DNA of 36,313 nucleotides from CAZSHX01 sp964606895 (lineage in GTDB: Bacteria; Bacteroidota; Ignavibacteria; Kapaibacteriales; UBA2268), in assembly GCA_964606895.1 (NCBI GenBank), contig CAZSHX010000046.1:1-36313 (forward strand), given 5' to 3'. Made by a program: the position numbers and the translations under genes. Of the stretch, positions 24,461-33,110 are shown piece after piece. The notes below the pieces were generated by a model. That model was given only the letters and a program-made list of their open reading frames with translations, was not told the origin of the DNA and searched no databases. Every line of letters starts with the position of its first letter. The first letter of the stretch is position 1.

Positions 24461-24530
24461 GTTATTTTCTTATTTGTTTAAACTTAAATATTGATTTGGT
24501 AATCCAATTGCATCAAAAATAATATCCAAA

Positions 24531-24554
24531 TCATTGGGTATGATTACCTAATGA
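24531..24554. promoter_or_regulatory. Candidate operator dyad upstream of the cytochrome-porin operon
   Basis: TCATTGGGTA (24531-24540) and TACCTAATGA (24545-24554) are inverted halves with one mismatch, separated by 4 bp. It lies 70 bp upstream of start codon 24460 and 55 bp past the stop of the HYC_CC_PP-like gene. A nearby TTGG-TAAT-CCAA (about 24496-24507) is a second small palindrome. No T-run makes either a good terminator, so a regulator site is more likely. Confidence 0.45.
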
Positions 24555-24608
24555 ATCCATGATATATCATTTTTGGAAGAAGTTTAAAAAATCAGGAGTG
24601 CTAAATGT

Positions 24609-25271
24609 TTAGCACAAGAAGAAGTCGGGAACTGAATCATCCCCCGAAGCAGATGTAAAATGAATGAACGATATGATACAACATATCGGTTCTTTTAATG
24701 GAAATTGAATGTCTTTAAAGGACAATTTATCTATATTAGTTGGATCAAGAGTCAATTTTTGATATGAATTACTGGCAGAAACAGGTAAATCGAATATTTT
24801 ATCACTGCTTTCCAATGCTGAATATTCAAAAGTAAATGCATAAGAAATATTTGTATTCGAACAGCATTGACTATTGATGGAACCAAAACCAAAATCGCTC
24901 TCTTCAGCTTGACTTTGTTCGGATTTTGTTCCCTCTGTTAATACTTTGTTGTCATCGGTTGAATTTGCAATGGAACAGCAAGAGTTCGAACAATTCTCTT
25001 CATTATCTACAGATTCAGAATCAATAATTTGTTTATCATTGTTTTCTTCTGTGCCGCAACATGAACTTTCTGTTTCATTTCCTGAACTCTTCTCCTCGTT
25101 AGAAGGACAGCTACAGCTTGAACATTCGGTGTTCTTGGAAGAATTAAAAAAGGAGAGATGAGTCGACCCATCGGTTTTACACTTATGAATGGAAACACTA
25201 AACCCTATTGAAGATATTAGGAACATCATCAACAAGAAAATTGTTGCAATATATTTGAGTTTTCTAATCAT
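24609..25271 (-). CDS. HYC_CC_PP-like Cys-rich exported protein
   Basis: The protein has 220 residues with a signal peptide/anchor (about 8-28). The mature start, GFSVSIHKCKTDGSTHLSFF, fits the HYC_CC_PP family, small exported Bacteroidota proteins seen next to copper or heavy-metal efflux genes. The middle is far more Cys/Ser/Glu-rich than usual: CSSCSCPSNEEKSSGNETES, SCCGTEENND, NCSNSCCSIANSTDD, QCCSNTN, with acidic linkers. The C-terminus is a short ordered part with KEPICC. Cysteine clusters in an acidic Ser-rich chain suggest metal binding; the low-complexity part is longer than in the typical ~130-residue relative. It is the first gene of the minus-strand series. A TAATTTTG element lies 15 bp upstream (25286-25293). 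Confidence 0.7.
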   Translation of the reverse strand: MIRKLKYIATIFLLMMFLISSIGFSVSIHKCKTDGSTHLSFFNSSKNTECSSCSCPSNEEKSSGNETESSCCGTEENNDKQIIDSESVDNEENCSNSCCSIANSTDDNKVLTEGTKSEQSQAEESDFGFGSINSQCCSNTNISYAFTFEYSALESSDKIFDLPVSASNSYQKLTLDPTNIDKLSFKDIQFPLKEPICCIISFIHFTSASGDDSVPDFFLC

Positions 25272-25562
25272 AATTATACTCAGTACAAAATTACGAAAAA
25301 ATCAATAACTTATTTCAACACATATAGACTTTGTTGTCACTTTGTAAAATTTTAGTTGTTCCTAAATTCTATTTATTAGAACTGAAACATTCCTTAGAGT
25401 ATGTTGATTTATTAGTAAATTTCATTTATGTTCTGTTATGAAAGGTATTTTGAATAATATTATCTGCAATAATAAAATACATATAATTGCAGAATAATCA
25501 TTATGTGCAATTATGATAATGTTAATTCATTGGAAAATATCCCCAATATTTCAGAAATACTC
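25272..25562. other. Intergenic region with a promoter-like element
   Basis: The AT-rich sequence between the Gfo/Idh/MocA gene and the HYC_CC_PP-like gene contains no coding ORF. On the minus strand, TAATTTTG (complement of 25286-25293) matches the Bacteroidota -7 element TAnnTTTG, with a TTG about 22 nt further upstream. If used, the leader before ATG 25271 would be very short. Confidence 0.4.
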
Positions 25563-26564
25563 TTAATCTACCGATTGTCCTTTGTCGTTGATTAGTTCTG
25601 AAATTTTATCGGCAATCCTCAGAGCTTCTGCCGCTTCTTCGGCACTTACTGCAATTGGTGTATTATTCAATATCGAATCAATGAAGGAATTCTGTTCTTC
25701 GGCAATTGCATTTATTTGGGGTACAATCGGTTTTTCGAACAATATCTTTTGATTCTGAATGCCCAAATCAATCGAACCAAGCATGGTGGCAGGAACAGCA
25801 CCGTTTAATTCTTCATTGCCATTGTCCAATCGGAAAACTTCGACATCCTGTTTACCGAAATCAATCGAAATATAGGCATTTTTTTGAAATATTCTCATTT
25901 TCCGCATAGGTCGGGCAGTGATTCTAGATGCTGTCAGATTAGCAACAGCACCATTTTGGAAAGTGATTCTTGCATTTGCAATGTCAGGAGTTTCAGTCAG
26001 AACAGCCACCCCGTTTGCATCAATTTTCGAGACGGGAGAATCAATCAGCCAAAGAATTATATCAATATCATGTATCATCAAATCGTGAACCACCGAAACA
26101 TCAATTGCTCTTGGTTTGAACTGACTTAGCCTGTGGCTTTCGATGAACAGGGGATTGAGGTCATAGCCTTTCAGTGCGGCAATGGCAGGATTGAATCTTT
26201 CCACATGTCCAACCTGAATTTCCACTCCTTTTTCTTTAGCACGGCTAATAAGTTCGACAGCTTGTTCATAAGTGGAAGCAATCGGTTTTTCGATGAAACA
26301 ATGAACCCCGTTATCAATACATTTCATTGCAAGTTCGAAATGAAGAGAAGTGGGAGTTGCAATTGTTACTGCATCGGAATGTTTTAAAAGCTCTTCAAAA
26401 GAAGCAAAAGCTTTACAGCCTACTTCTTCGGAAACAACTTTTCTTCTTTCTTCGGAAATATCGAAAATGCCTGTAAAATTAATATTCGGGTTATTTTGCC
26501 ACAATTTGGTATGTATGGTTCCAAGATGACCTGTACCAACAACTGAAACTTTTAATTTACTCAT
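25563..26564 (-). CDS. Gfo/Idh/MocA-family NAD(P)-dependent oxidoreductase
   Basis: The protein has 333 residues with an N-terminal Rossmann fold: KVSVVGTGHLGTIHTKLW (GxGxxG-type loop at about 10-15), the acidic end of the second strand (FDIS), and the family's EKP motif (CFIEKPIA at about residue 95) that contacts the nicotinamide. The central helix motif HDLMIHDIDIILW is also typical. Family members oxidise or reduce sugars and related cyclitols; the substrate cannot be read from sequence. In related genomes such a gene often lies near lipid A or cell-envelope genes. Here it stands alone, between the copper-redox genes and xerC, and a TAATTTTG element is present about 30 bp upstream (26594-26601). 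Confidence 0.85.
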   Translation of the reverse strand: MSKLKVSVVGTGHLGTIHTKLWQNNPNINFTGIFDISEERRKVVSEEVGCKAFASFEELLKHSDAVTIATPTSLHFELAMKCIDNGVHCFIEKPIASTYEQAVELISRAKEKGVEIQVGHVERFNPAIAALKGYDLNPLFIESHRLSQFKPRAIDVSVVHDLMIHDIDIILWLIDSPVSKIDANGVAVLTETPDIANARITFQNGAVANLTASRITARPMRKMRIFQKNAYISIDFGKQDVEVFRLDNGNEELNGAVPATMLGSIDLGIQNQKILFEKPIVPQINAIAEEQNSFIDSILNNTPIAVSAEEAAEALRIADKISELINDKGQSVD

Positions 26565-26593
26565 AATTTGTATAATTCAATTAATAAAAGAAA

Positions 26594-26601
26594 CAAAATT
26601 A
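26594..26601 (-). promoter_or_regulatory. Candidate -7 promoter element (TAnnTTTG)
   Basis: The minus strand reads TAATTTTG here, an exact match to the Bacteroidota -7 consensus, about 30 bp upstream of ATG 26564. The same CGTAATTTTG string occurs before the HYC_CC_PP-like gene. No good TTTG -33 element is visible, so confidence is modest. Confidence 0.4.
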
Positions 26602-26619
26602 CGTAATTTAAAAGAAAAT

Positions 26620-27516
26620 TTATGCCTTTGGATGTGCTTTTTTGTAGGATTCCTTAAGTCTTTCCACGGAAACATGCGTGTAAACTTGTGTAGAGGAAAG
26701 CGAAGAATGTCCGAGCATTTCGCTGACAGCCTGAATATCAGCACCGTTGTCCATCAGATGAGTTGCAAAACTATGCCGCAGAATATGCGGACTTTTCTGG
26801 GAAGCTTCTGTAACGTTCTGCATTGCTTTGTGGATAACGCTGTAAGCATCATAAGGTGTCATTCTGCCGCCTTTTTTTGAAAGGAAAAGAGCTTTCTGGC
26901 GAAAGTCCTGAACGAGCAATGGTCTTTTTTTGAGATACAAATCCAAAGCAGTCAAAGCCTTATCTCCCACGGGAACTACTCTTTCTTTATTTCCTTTTCC
27001 AATTACGCGGACTGTTTGCTGAGAAATGTTAATCTCGGCTATGTTCAGATTCAGAGCTTCGCTAACCCGCAAACCCGAACTATAAAGGAGTTCAGCCAAA
27101 GCAAGATTGCGAACCTGCAAAGGGTCTTCAATATCGAAAGTTTCAAACATTTCAACTACTTCATTCTCAAGTAAAAAGGAAGGTAAATGCTTCTCAGCTT
27201 TTGGAGATAAAATAAGCGAAGCGGGATTCTTTTCGATATATTTCTTTTTGAAGCAAAATTTAAAAAAAGATTTAACTGCTGAAATTTTCATTCGAAGTGA
27301 TGCTTTTTTGTAGTCTTTGTCGTGAAGCCAACCCAGAAAAGGACGAATATCATTAACTCGAATATCCTCAAGATTCATGTCGTCGCCAATTTCTTCGGAC
27401 AGGAAATCATAGAACTGTCCAAGAGCTATTGAATATGCCTGAATGGTGTGGTCAGAGAAATTCTTTTCGCCTGAACAGTAGTTTACAAACAATTTTATGG
27501 CTTCCGAAAATTTCAT
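26620..27516 (-). CDS. xerC: Tyrosine recombinase XerC/XerD
   Basis: The protein has 298 residues from ATG 27516; a TTG at 27537 would add 7 residues and has no clearer ribosome site. The N-terminal SAM-like core-binding domain starts FVNYCSGEKNFSDHTIQAYS. The catalytic domain has all active-site residues: Arg in SSGLRVSEALNL, Lys in VIGKGNKERVVPVG, His-x2-Arg in HILRHSFATHLM, His in LGHSSLSSTQ, and Tyr in QVYTHVSVERL. Length and motif order match XerC/XerD, which resolve chromosome dimers at dif. No mobile-element boundary is seen around it and it is divergent from murC, so a housekeeping role is more likely than a phage or ICE integrase. Whether it is XerC or XerD cannot be told here. Confidence 0.85.
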   Translation of the reverse strand: MKFSEAIKLFVNYCSGEKNFSDHTIQAYSIALGQFYDFLSEEIGDDMNLEDIRVNDIRPFLGWLHDKDYKKASLRMKISAVKSFFKFCFKKKYIEKNPASLILSPKAEKHLPSFLLENEVVEMFETFDIEDPLQVRNLALAELLYSSGLRVSEALNLNIAEINISQQTVRVIGKGNKERVVPVGDKALTALDLYLKKRPLLVQDFRQKALFLSKKGGRMTPYDAYSVIHKAMQNVTEASQKSPHILRHSFATHLMDNGADIQAVSEMLGHSSLSSTQVYTHVSVERLKESYKKAHPKA

Positions 27517-27582
27517 TCTTTTGAAACTCGCTATCAATGTTATATTTTTGCAATTGGTTAAAGTTCAAATTTAAGGAAAAGA

Positions 27583-28950
27583 ATGTTTTCTTCAGTTAAA
27601 AAAATTCATTTTGTAGGTATTGGCGGCATCGGGATGAGCGGAATTGCCGAAATCCTGCTAAATCAAAAGTTTGAAGTGTCGGGTTCGGATTTGTCTTTAT
27701 CCGAAAATACTGAGCATCTTGCTTCTCTCGGTGCTAAAATTTTTGTCGGACATATCGCAGAAAATATAGTTGATGCAGAAGTGGTTGTTTATTCAAGTGC
27801 TGTAAATCCGGAAACTAATCCTGAAACGGTTGAAGCGGCTAAAAGAAATATTCCCGTTCTCCGGAGAGCAGAAATGCTTGCCGAGGTCACAAGATTGAAT
27901 TACTGTCTTGCAATATCGGGGACACACGGCAAAACCACTACCACTTCGATGGCAGGGCTATCACTTATCAAAGGTGGATTTGACCCCACAGTGATAGTCG
28001 GAGGAAGATTGAGAAGTTTCGGCGGAACCAATGCACGCCTCGGTCATGGCGATTGGACAGTGGTGGAAGCCGACGAATACGACCGTTCATTTCTTCAGCT
28101 TCAGCCGACAATTGCAATTATTAATAATATTGAAGCCGAACATCTTGATATTTATAAAGATTTTGATGATTTAAAAACAACGTTTCTTGAATTTGCAAAT
28201 AAAGTTCCGTTTTATGGATTTGTAGCTGTCTGCCTTGATGATTCAGGAATAAAAGATATTCTTACTTCCATCAAAAAGAAAGTAATAACTTACGGTCTTT
28301 CCAGACATTGCGACGTCAGAGCAGAGGACATCAGGCACGATGAACGTTCATCAACATGCACAGTTGTCTATAAAGGACAAAAACTCGGCACTCTGAAAGT
28401 TAATATTCCCGGAGTACATAACATAAGAAATGCCCTTGCCGCCACTACAGTGAATCTTGAAATGGGAGTGAGTTTTGAAACAATCAAGCAAGCATTGGAA
28501 GAATTTTCGGGAGTGAACCGCAGATTTGAAATTAAAGGCGAAAGAAAAGGCGTTTTGATAGTTGATGATTATGCACACCACCCAACCGAGATTCAGGCAA
28601 CTCTTCAAGCCGCCCGTTCAGGCTGGGACAGAAGAATTGTTGCAGTATTCCAGCCGCATACATTTTCGCGGACTCAGGCATTTTATAAAGATTTTGCCCG
28701 TTCATTTGATGATGCCGATGTGCTATTTATAACTGATGTTTATCCTGCCCGCGAGGAACCAATAGAAGGCATTAACGGAAAAATAATTGCAGATGCGGCA
28801 ATTCATTTCGGGCATAAGAATGTACATTATATACCGGATTTGAACGACGTTTATGCCGAACTTGTTAAAGTTATCAAAGAAGGCGATATTGCCATAACAC
28901 TTGGAGCAGGTGATATATGGAAACTATCAAAAAAATTGATGGAATTTTAA
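27583..28950 (+). CDS. murC: UDP-N-acetylmuramate--L-alanine ligase
   Basis: This 455-residue protein is MurC, which adds L-alanine to UDP-N-acetylmuramate in cytoplasmic peptidoglycan synthesis. The N-terminal UDP-binding motif is HFVGIGGIGMSGIAEIL (about 9-25). The Mur-ligase P-loop is ISGTHGKTTTTSMAG (113-121 core). The central domain has VVEADEYDRSFLQLQPT and NNIEAEHLDIY, and the C-terminal domain has LIVDDYAHHPTEIQATL. AAGGA lies 6 nt before ATG 27583. It is transcribed divergently from xerC with 66 bp between. It stands outside a dcw cluster, as can occur in this superphylum. Confidence 0.95.
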   Translation: MFSSVKKIHFVGIGGIGMSGIAEILLNQKFEVSGSDLSLSENTEHLASLGAKIFVGHIAENIVDAEVVVYSSAVNPETNPETVEAAKRNIPVLRRAEMLAEVTRLNYCLAISGTHGKTTTTSMAGLSLIKGGFDPTVIVGGRLRSFGGTNARLGHGDWTVVEADEYDRSFLQLQPTIAIINNIEAEHLDIYKDFDDLKTTFLEFANKVPFYGFVAVCLDDSGIKDILTSIKKKVITYGLSRHCDVRAEDIRHDERSSTCTVVYKGQKLGTLKVNIPGVHNIRNALAATTVNLEMGVSFETIKQALEEFSGVNRRFEIKGERKGVLIVDDYAHHPTEIQATLQAARSGWDRRIVAVFQPHTFSRTQAFYKDFARSFDDADVLFITDVYPAREEPIEGINGKIIADAAIHFGHKNVHYIPDLNDVYAELVKVIKEGDIAITLGAGDIWKLSKKLMEF

Positions 28951-29063
28951 AAATACTTTTTCTCGAATAACGTAAATAACTATTTGTAAGTGCAAACTTT
29001 ATCAAACATTTTTTTTTTAATAAATCTTTTAAATTAACGACATAATTTTCCGAGGGAATTACT

Positions 29064-31157
29064 ATGAATAAGAGCTATGGCACAATTTCGATTTTTATTT
29101 TTACAATGTTTCTTGTCCTTTTCATAAATCAGGCAGACGGACAGCAAAAAACCAAGAAGAAAGCAACAGGTAAGAAGGATTCTCCGCAGGAGACCGTGAT
29201 TGCTTCGGTTGGCAATGAAAAGATTACTTACCATGATTTGGAAAAAGCATTCAAGAAAAATATGAATCGTAAAGATGCAAACTTTTTTGATATTTCAAAG
29301 GATAGTATAGACGAATTCTTGCATCTTTTTGTTAATTACAGACTTAAAGTAAATGATGCAATCGGCAGAGGATTCGACAAAGATTCAAATGTTTTAAATG
29401 ACATTAATCAAAACAGAAGAGTTCTTGCAGAATCTTTTTACTACGAGAAAAAACTTGTTGACTCCAAAGTTGACGAAATGTTAAAGCTTCGCGACAGAGA
29501 GTTGCAATTTGCATTCATTCTCCTCAAATTTCCGGGAATGCCAAAAACTGACACAACCCAAACTTACAAAAAAGCAATGGCTTGTTTGAATTTGATAAAA
29601 GGCGGAAAAGATTTCGCACGTATCTCTACTGATTCATCTGAAGATAAAGAAACTGCTTCTAAAGGCGGAGTAGTTGCAAATTTCGTTACTGCAGGTAAAA
29701 TCCAGAGACCAATTGAAAGAGCATTATATTCTATTAAAGCGGGCGAGGTTTATCCGGATTTAGTTCGTTTCCGCGATGGTTATTTAATTTTGAAACTTCT
29801 CCGTTCCGAACCGAGATTGAAAGTTAAAACAAGTCACATACTCCTCTCAGAAGGATTGGATAAGGATTCTGCGAAAGTAATTAAAAAAGCAGACGATTTA
29901 TTAGCTCTGCTTAAAAAAGGTGCCGATTTTAAAAAGATAGCCGAAGAAAATTCTGACGACCCTTCGAGTGCAGTCCGTGGTGGCGAACTTGGCGGCTGGT
30001 ATTCACGTTCTTCAGGTTTTGAAGGTAGTGGTAAATCCTTGCTTCCTCCATTTGAAGATGCAATGTTCAAACTCAAAGACGGGCAAATTTCCGACAAGGT
30101 TTGGTCTGATTATGGTTTACACATTATTAAAAGAGATTCTACCCAGCCATTTGATCAGGCTCTTGAAATGGAAGACATCAGAAAACTTTACAAAAGAATT
30201 TATTATGAAGGTGACAAAAGAGAATTCCTTGACTCACTTCAGAAAGCATTCGGATTTGCTTTAAACAGAGAAAACTTAAGAACATTCTTATCAAGTGTTG
30301 ACACGAATAAAACAAATCTGGATACAGCTTGGACAAAGAAAATTCCTGATGAAATTAAATCCAAAGGTTTATATAATTTCAATAAAAAACAAACTTCAAT
30401 CGGAGATTTTATTACTTCGATGAATAAGAAGACTGAACTTCGCGGCACAAGTTTGAACGAAGACGGCATCAAAAAAGCAATCAACAAATTGATTGACCCC
30501 GAAACTTTCGACCTTGCAACCAGAACTCTCGAAAACGATTATCCTGAATTTGCCGCATTAATGAGAGAATTCAGAGATGGAATTCTTCTTTTCAAGGTGG
30601 AAGCTCAGGAAGTATGGGACAAATTGAAATTTGATTCTACTTTAGCAAGAGCTTTCTGGGATACAACAAAATCGAAATATATGACTGTTCCGATGTATGA
30701 TTTTTCTGAAATCTACGTTATGTCAGATTCATTAGCTCAGGATATTTACAAAAAAGCCAAAAACGGCGATAAATTTGACATCCTTGCCGAAAACTTCACA
30801 CAGAGAGCAAATTTCCGCGAGAAAAAAGGACTTTGGGGAAGAATGGGCGTTAAAGATAACGAACTTGCTAAAATTTGCAACGAGAAGAAAGCAAAAACAG
30901 GAACTATACTTGAGCCTTTTGCATTCGAAAAAGGGTTCTCGATAATAAAAGTAAATAATTTTGAACCTCCAAGACAAAAGATGTTCGAAGAAGCAATATC
31001 AGACTTTGCTCCTGAGTTTCAGGAATTGATGCAAAAGACTCTTATCGAGAAATGGCTTAATAATGTCCGCGTTAAATATCCTGTTGAAATTTTCAATAGC
31101 GATTTGGAACAACTGATTTCTGAATTTAAAAAATCTTCACAAAAAAAGAATAAATAA
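29064..31157 (+). CDS. Exported PpiC-type peptidylprolyl isomerase/chaperone (long SurA-like)
   Basis: This 697-residue protein has a signal peptide (about 1-27, LFINQADGQQK). The N-terminal chaperone part starts IASVGNEKITYHDLEKAFKK. At least two parvulin domains follow, at about 130-240 (GGKDFARISTDSSEDKETAS, KGGVVANF) and about 250-365 (VKTSHILLSEGLDKDS, AEENSDDPSSAVRGGELGGW, ISDKVWSDYGLHIIKRD), and a C-terminal region, residues 530-690, contains a third parvulin-like segment (ILAENFTQRANFREKKGLWG). Bacteroidota commonly encode such multi-parvulin outer-membrane-protein chaperones in tandem with SurA. Its stop overlaps the start of surA by 1 bp (TAATG), so they are translationally coupled. 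GAGGGAA precedes the start. Confidence 0.9.
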   Translation: MNKSYGTISIFIFTMFLVLFINQADGQQKTKKKATGKKDSPQETVIASVGNEKITYHDLEKAFKKNMNRKDANFFDISKDSIDEFLHLFVNYRLKVNDAIGRGFDKDSNVLNDINQNRRVLAESFYYEKKLVDSKVDEMLKLRDRELQFAFILLKFPGMPKTDTTQTYKKAMACLNLIKGGKDFARISTDSSEDKETASKGGVVANFVTAGKIQRPIERALYSIKAGEVYPDLVRFRDGYLILKLLRSEPRLKVKTSHILLSEGLDKDSAKVIKKADDLLALLKKGADFKKIAEENSDDPSSAVRGGELGGWYSRSSGFEGSGKSLLPPFEDAMFKLKDGQISDKVWSDYGLHIIKRDSTQPFDQALEMEDIRKLYKRIYYEGDKREFLDSLQKAFGFALNRENLRTFLSSVDTNKTNLDTAWTKKIPDEIKSKGLYNFNKKQTSIGDFITSMNKKTELRGTSLNEDGIKKAINKLIDPETFDLATRTLENDYPEFAALMREFRDGILLFKVEAQEVWDKLKFDSTLARAFWDTTKSKYMTVPMYDFSEIYVMSDSLAQDIYKKAKNGDKFDILAENFTQRANFREKKGLWGRMGVKDNELAKICNEKKAKTGTILEPFAFEKGFSIIKVNNFEPPRQKMFEEAISDFAPEFQELMQKTLIEKWLNNVRVKYPVEIFNSDLEQLISEFKKSSQKKNK

Positions 31158-32479
31158 TGAAAATGAATTTTGATAATTTTATTTCAGGCAAAAGAGCATT
31201 CACTATGCTCTTTTTGCTTTTATTTGTTTCAGTTTGCAGTAGTTTAACTGCACAATTGAAAGAAGGCGATGTTGTTGACAAAATTGCCGCAGTTGTTGGG
31301 AACGAAGTAATCATGCTGTCTGACCTGACTTCTCAGATTGCTATGCTTGCCCAGCAGGACCCAACTGTAAACGTGGCAGATACATCCATTCGTAGCCGCG
31401 TTCTTAATTCAATGATAAACGAAAAGCTTGTAGTAGCAAAAGCTATCGAAGATTCTGTAGTTGTTTCCGACGATGAAATCAAACAGCGTTGGGAATATCA
31501 ACTAAACAGATTTATCCAGTATTACGGTTCCGAAAAGAGAATTGAAGATATTTACGGTATGTCTATTGCACGTTTGCAATACGAATATAAAGACGATATC
31601 CGCAAACAGCTTCTTTCCGAAAAACTGAGAGCACAAAAATTTCAGGAAGTTAAAGTTACTCCAAGAGAAGTTGAAGATTTTTATAAAGCCTTCAAAGACA
31701 CTCTGCCGTCTGTTCCTGCTCAGGTAGAACTTTACCATATTGTAAAAAATGTTGAAGCCGATTCAAAGGCTAAAGACCAGGTACTTGAACTCGCTAAAAA
31801 AGTACGCGACAGCTTGATGAAAGGCGGCGATTTCGCCGATTTCGCTAAAAGATATAGTCAGGACCCGGGAACTGCTGCATCAGGCGGTGACCTCGGCTGG
31901 TTCGAAAAAGGGAAGCTTTTTCCTGAATTCGAAAAATCCGCTTTCGCTTTGCAGGTGAGCCAGTTTTCTGTACCTGTGGAGACTCCTTTCGGTTTCCATA
32001 TTATACAAACATTAGACAAAAATAAAGACTCCGTTCTGACCAGACATATACTTTTCAAAGTCGGTCAATCCACAACTGATGTGGATAGTATCAAATCCTT
32101 TTTGAATTCAATCAAACAAAGAGTTGAGAAAGGTGAGAGTTTCGAAGAGCTTGCCAAAAAGTACTCAGACGAAAAAGAAACTCAAGGTTTTGGGGGTGCT
32201 TTGGGCAAATTCCCGATTGCACAAATTCCTGCTACAATCAAAGAAACTATTGACAAACTGCAGGACGGACAAGTGAGCGAACCATATCCTTACAGTTCCG
32301 AACCGAAAGTATCTTTCCATATAATGTACCGGAAAAAAACATCTCAGGAGCACAAACCGACTATTGAGCATGATTACAAGGAAATTGAGCAGGTAGCCAC
32401 TAATTACAAGCAGAACAAACTCTATCAGGAGTGGGTTGAGCAACTGCGTAAGCAGATGTATTGGGAAATTAAGCTTTAG
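31157..32479 (+). CDS. surA: SurA-like peptidylprolyl isomerase
   Basis: The protein has 440 residues with a signal peptide (about 10-32, SVCSSLTAQLKEGD). The N-domain resembles SurA: DKIAAVVGNEVIMLSDLTSQ, MINEKLVVAKAIEDSVVVSD. Two parvulin domains follow, at about 190-290 (VELYHIVKNVEADSKAKDQV, YSQDPGTAASGGDLGWF, FGFHIIQTLD) and about 293-395 (TRHILFKVGQSTTDVDS, EKETQGFGGALGKF). SurA escorts outer-membrane proteins across the periplasm. ATG 31157 is within the TAATG overlap with the gene before. The next gene, a lipoprotein, starts 36 bp later. Confidence 0.9.
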   Translation: MKMNFDNFISGKRAFTMLFLLLFVSVCSSLTAQLKEGDVVDKIAAVVGNEVIMLSDLTSQIAMLAQQDPTVNVADTSIRSRVLNSMINEKLVVAKAIEDSVVVSDDEIKQRWEYQLNRFIQYYGSEKRIEDIYGMSIARLQYEYKDDIRKQLLSEKLRAQKFQEVKVTPREVEDFYKAFKDTLPSVPAQVELYHIVKNVEADSKAKDQVLELAKKVRDSLMKGGDFADFAKRYSQDPGTAASGGDLGWFEKGKLFPEFEKSAFALQVSQFSVPVETPFGFHIIQTLDKNKDSVLTRHILFKVGQSTTDVDSIKSFLNSIKQRVEKGESFEELAKKYSDEKETQGFGGALGKFPIAQIPATIKETIDKLQDGQVSEPYPYSSEPKVSFHIMYRKKTSQEHKPTIEHDYKEIEQVATNYKQNKLYQEWVEQLRKQMYWEIKL

Positions 32480-32515
32480 TTTAAATAGATTTTAATAATT
32501 CGTAATGGAGGTTGT

Positions 32516-32932
32516 ATGATTCGATTCGGTTTCATCCCTTTTGTATTATTTCTATTGGTAATTGGCTGTAAAAACACCAATTCAGACAATCCTGTCAATC
32601 CGGCTAAAACCGGTTATCCTGTTCCCGATTCGAATGGCAATATTTCGGCAAGGCTCGGAGATACCATTGAAATAAAAATTCTAAACAGTTCCTATGATGG
32701 CGGATATTCGTGGAACATTAGTACAAATTTTGATTCAACAATAGCAAGATTTATATCTTATAAAACAGTATATACTGGTGATCCCGGAATGGAAGGTGCC
32801 CCAACTTACGAAATATGGCATTATTTTGCTGTTAAAAAAGGCAGTTCCACATTACAAATGAAATCGTTCAGAGTTTTTGAACCTGCAAGCATTATTGGAA
32901 ATAAATCTTATTTCCTAACGGTAGCAGGTTAG
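32516..32932 (+). CDS. Chagasin-like (MEROPS I42) lipoprotein
   Basis: The protein has 138 residues with a lipoprotein signal (LVIGC, Cys18). The mature part has the chagasin/I42 pattern: ISARLGDTIEIKILNSSYDG-GYSW (first loop, family N.TGY.W), then TGDPGMEGAP (second loop, family G..G), then FAVKKGSSTLQMKSFRVFEP (third strand and the loop ending in the usual RPW/P region). The first loop is longer than usual (SSYDGGYSW) and the classic RPW is replaced by RVFEP. The family inhibits papain-like cysteine proteases; inhibition here is an inference. GGAGG lies 5 nt before ATG 32516. It could be co-transcribed with surA. Confidence 0.75.
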   Translation: MIRFGFIPFVLFLLVIGCKNTNSDNPVNPAKTGYPVPDSNGNISARLGDTIEIKILNSSYDGGYSWNISTNFDSTIARFISYKTVYTGDPGMEGAPTYEIWHYFAVKKGSSTLQMKSFRVFEPASIIGNKSYFLTVAG

Positions 32933-33110
32933 ATAAATGGTTGATTTCGGGTTGAATGATTGTTTGCTCATTAAATACAGTAACGAAGAAAATTATTAAA
33001 AGTATTGTGGTTGTGAGATAGTTGAAATAACTTTCGATAAACATCGAAATAAAATAGGAATAAATATCTTTCGTTAATTTAATATATTTTTAGATATTAA
33101 AAGGTGACAA

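Noticed and set aside
25884..26387. Plus-strand ORFs opposite the Gfo/Idh/MocA gene
   Set aside because: Antisense shadows; no motif and no ribosome site.
26620..27516. Integrase marking a mobile element
   Set aside because: It has XerC/D length and motif order, lies divergent from murC, and no attachment-site repeats or cargo boundaries are seen.
29834..30097. Minus-strand ORF within the long SurA-like gene
   Set aside because: Shadow of the parvulin domain; Pro/Ser-rich composition is typical of the opposite strand of such genes.
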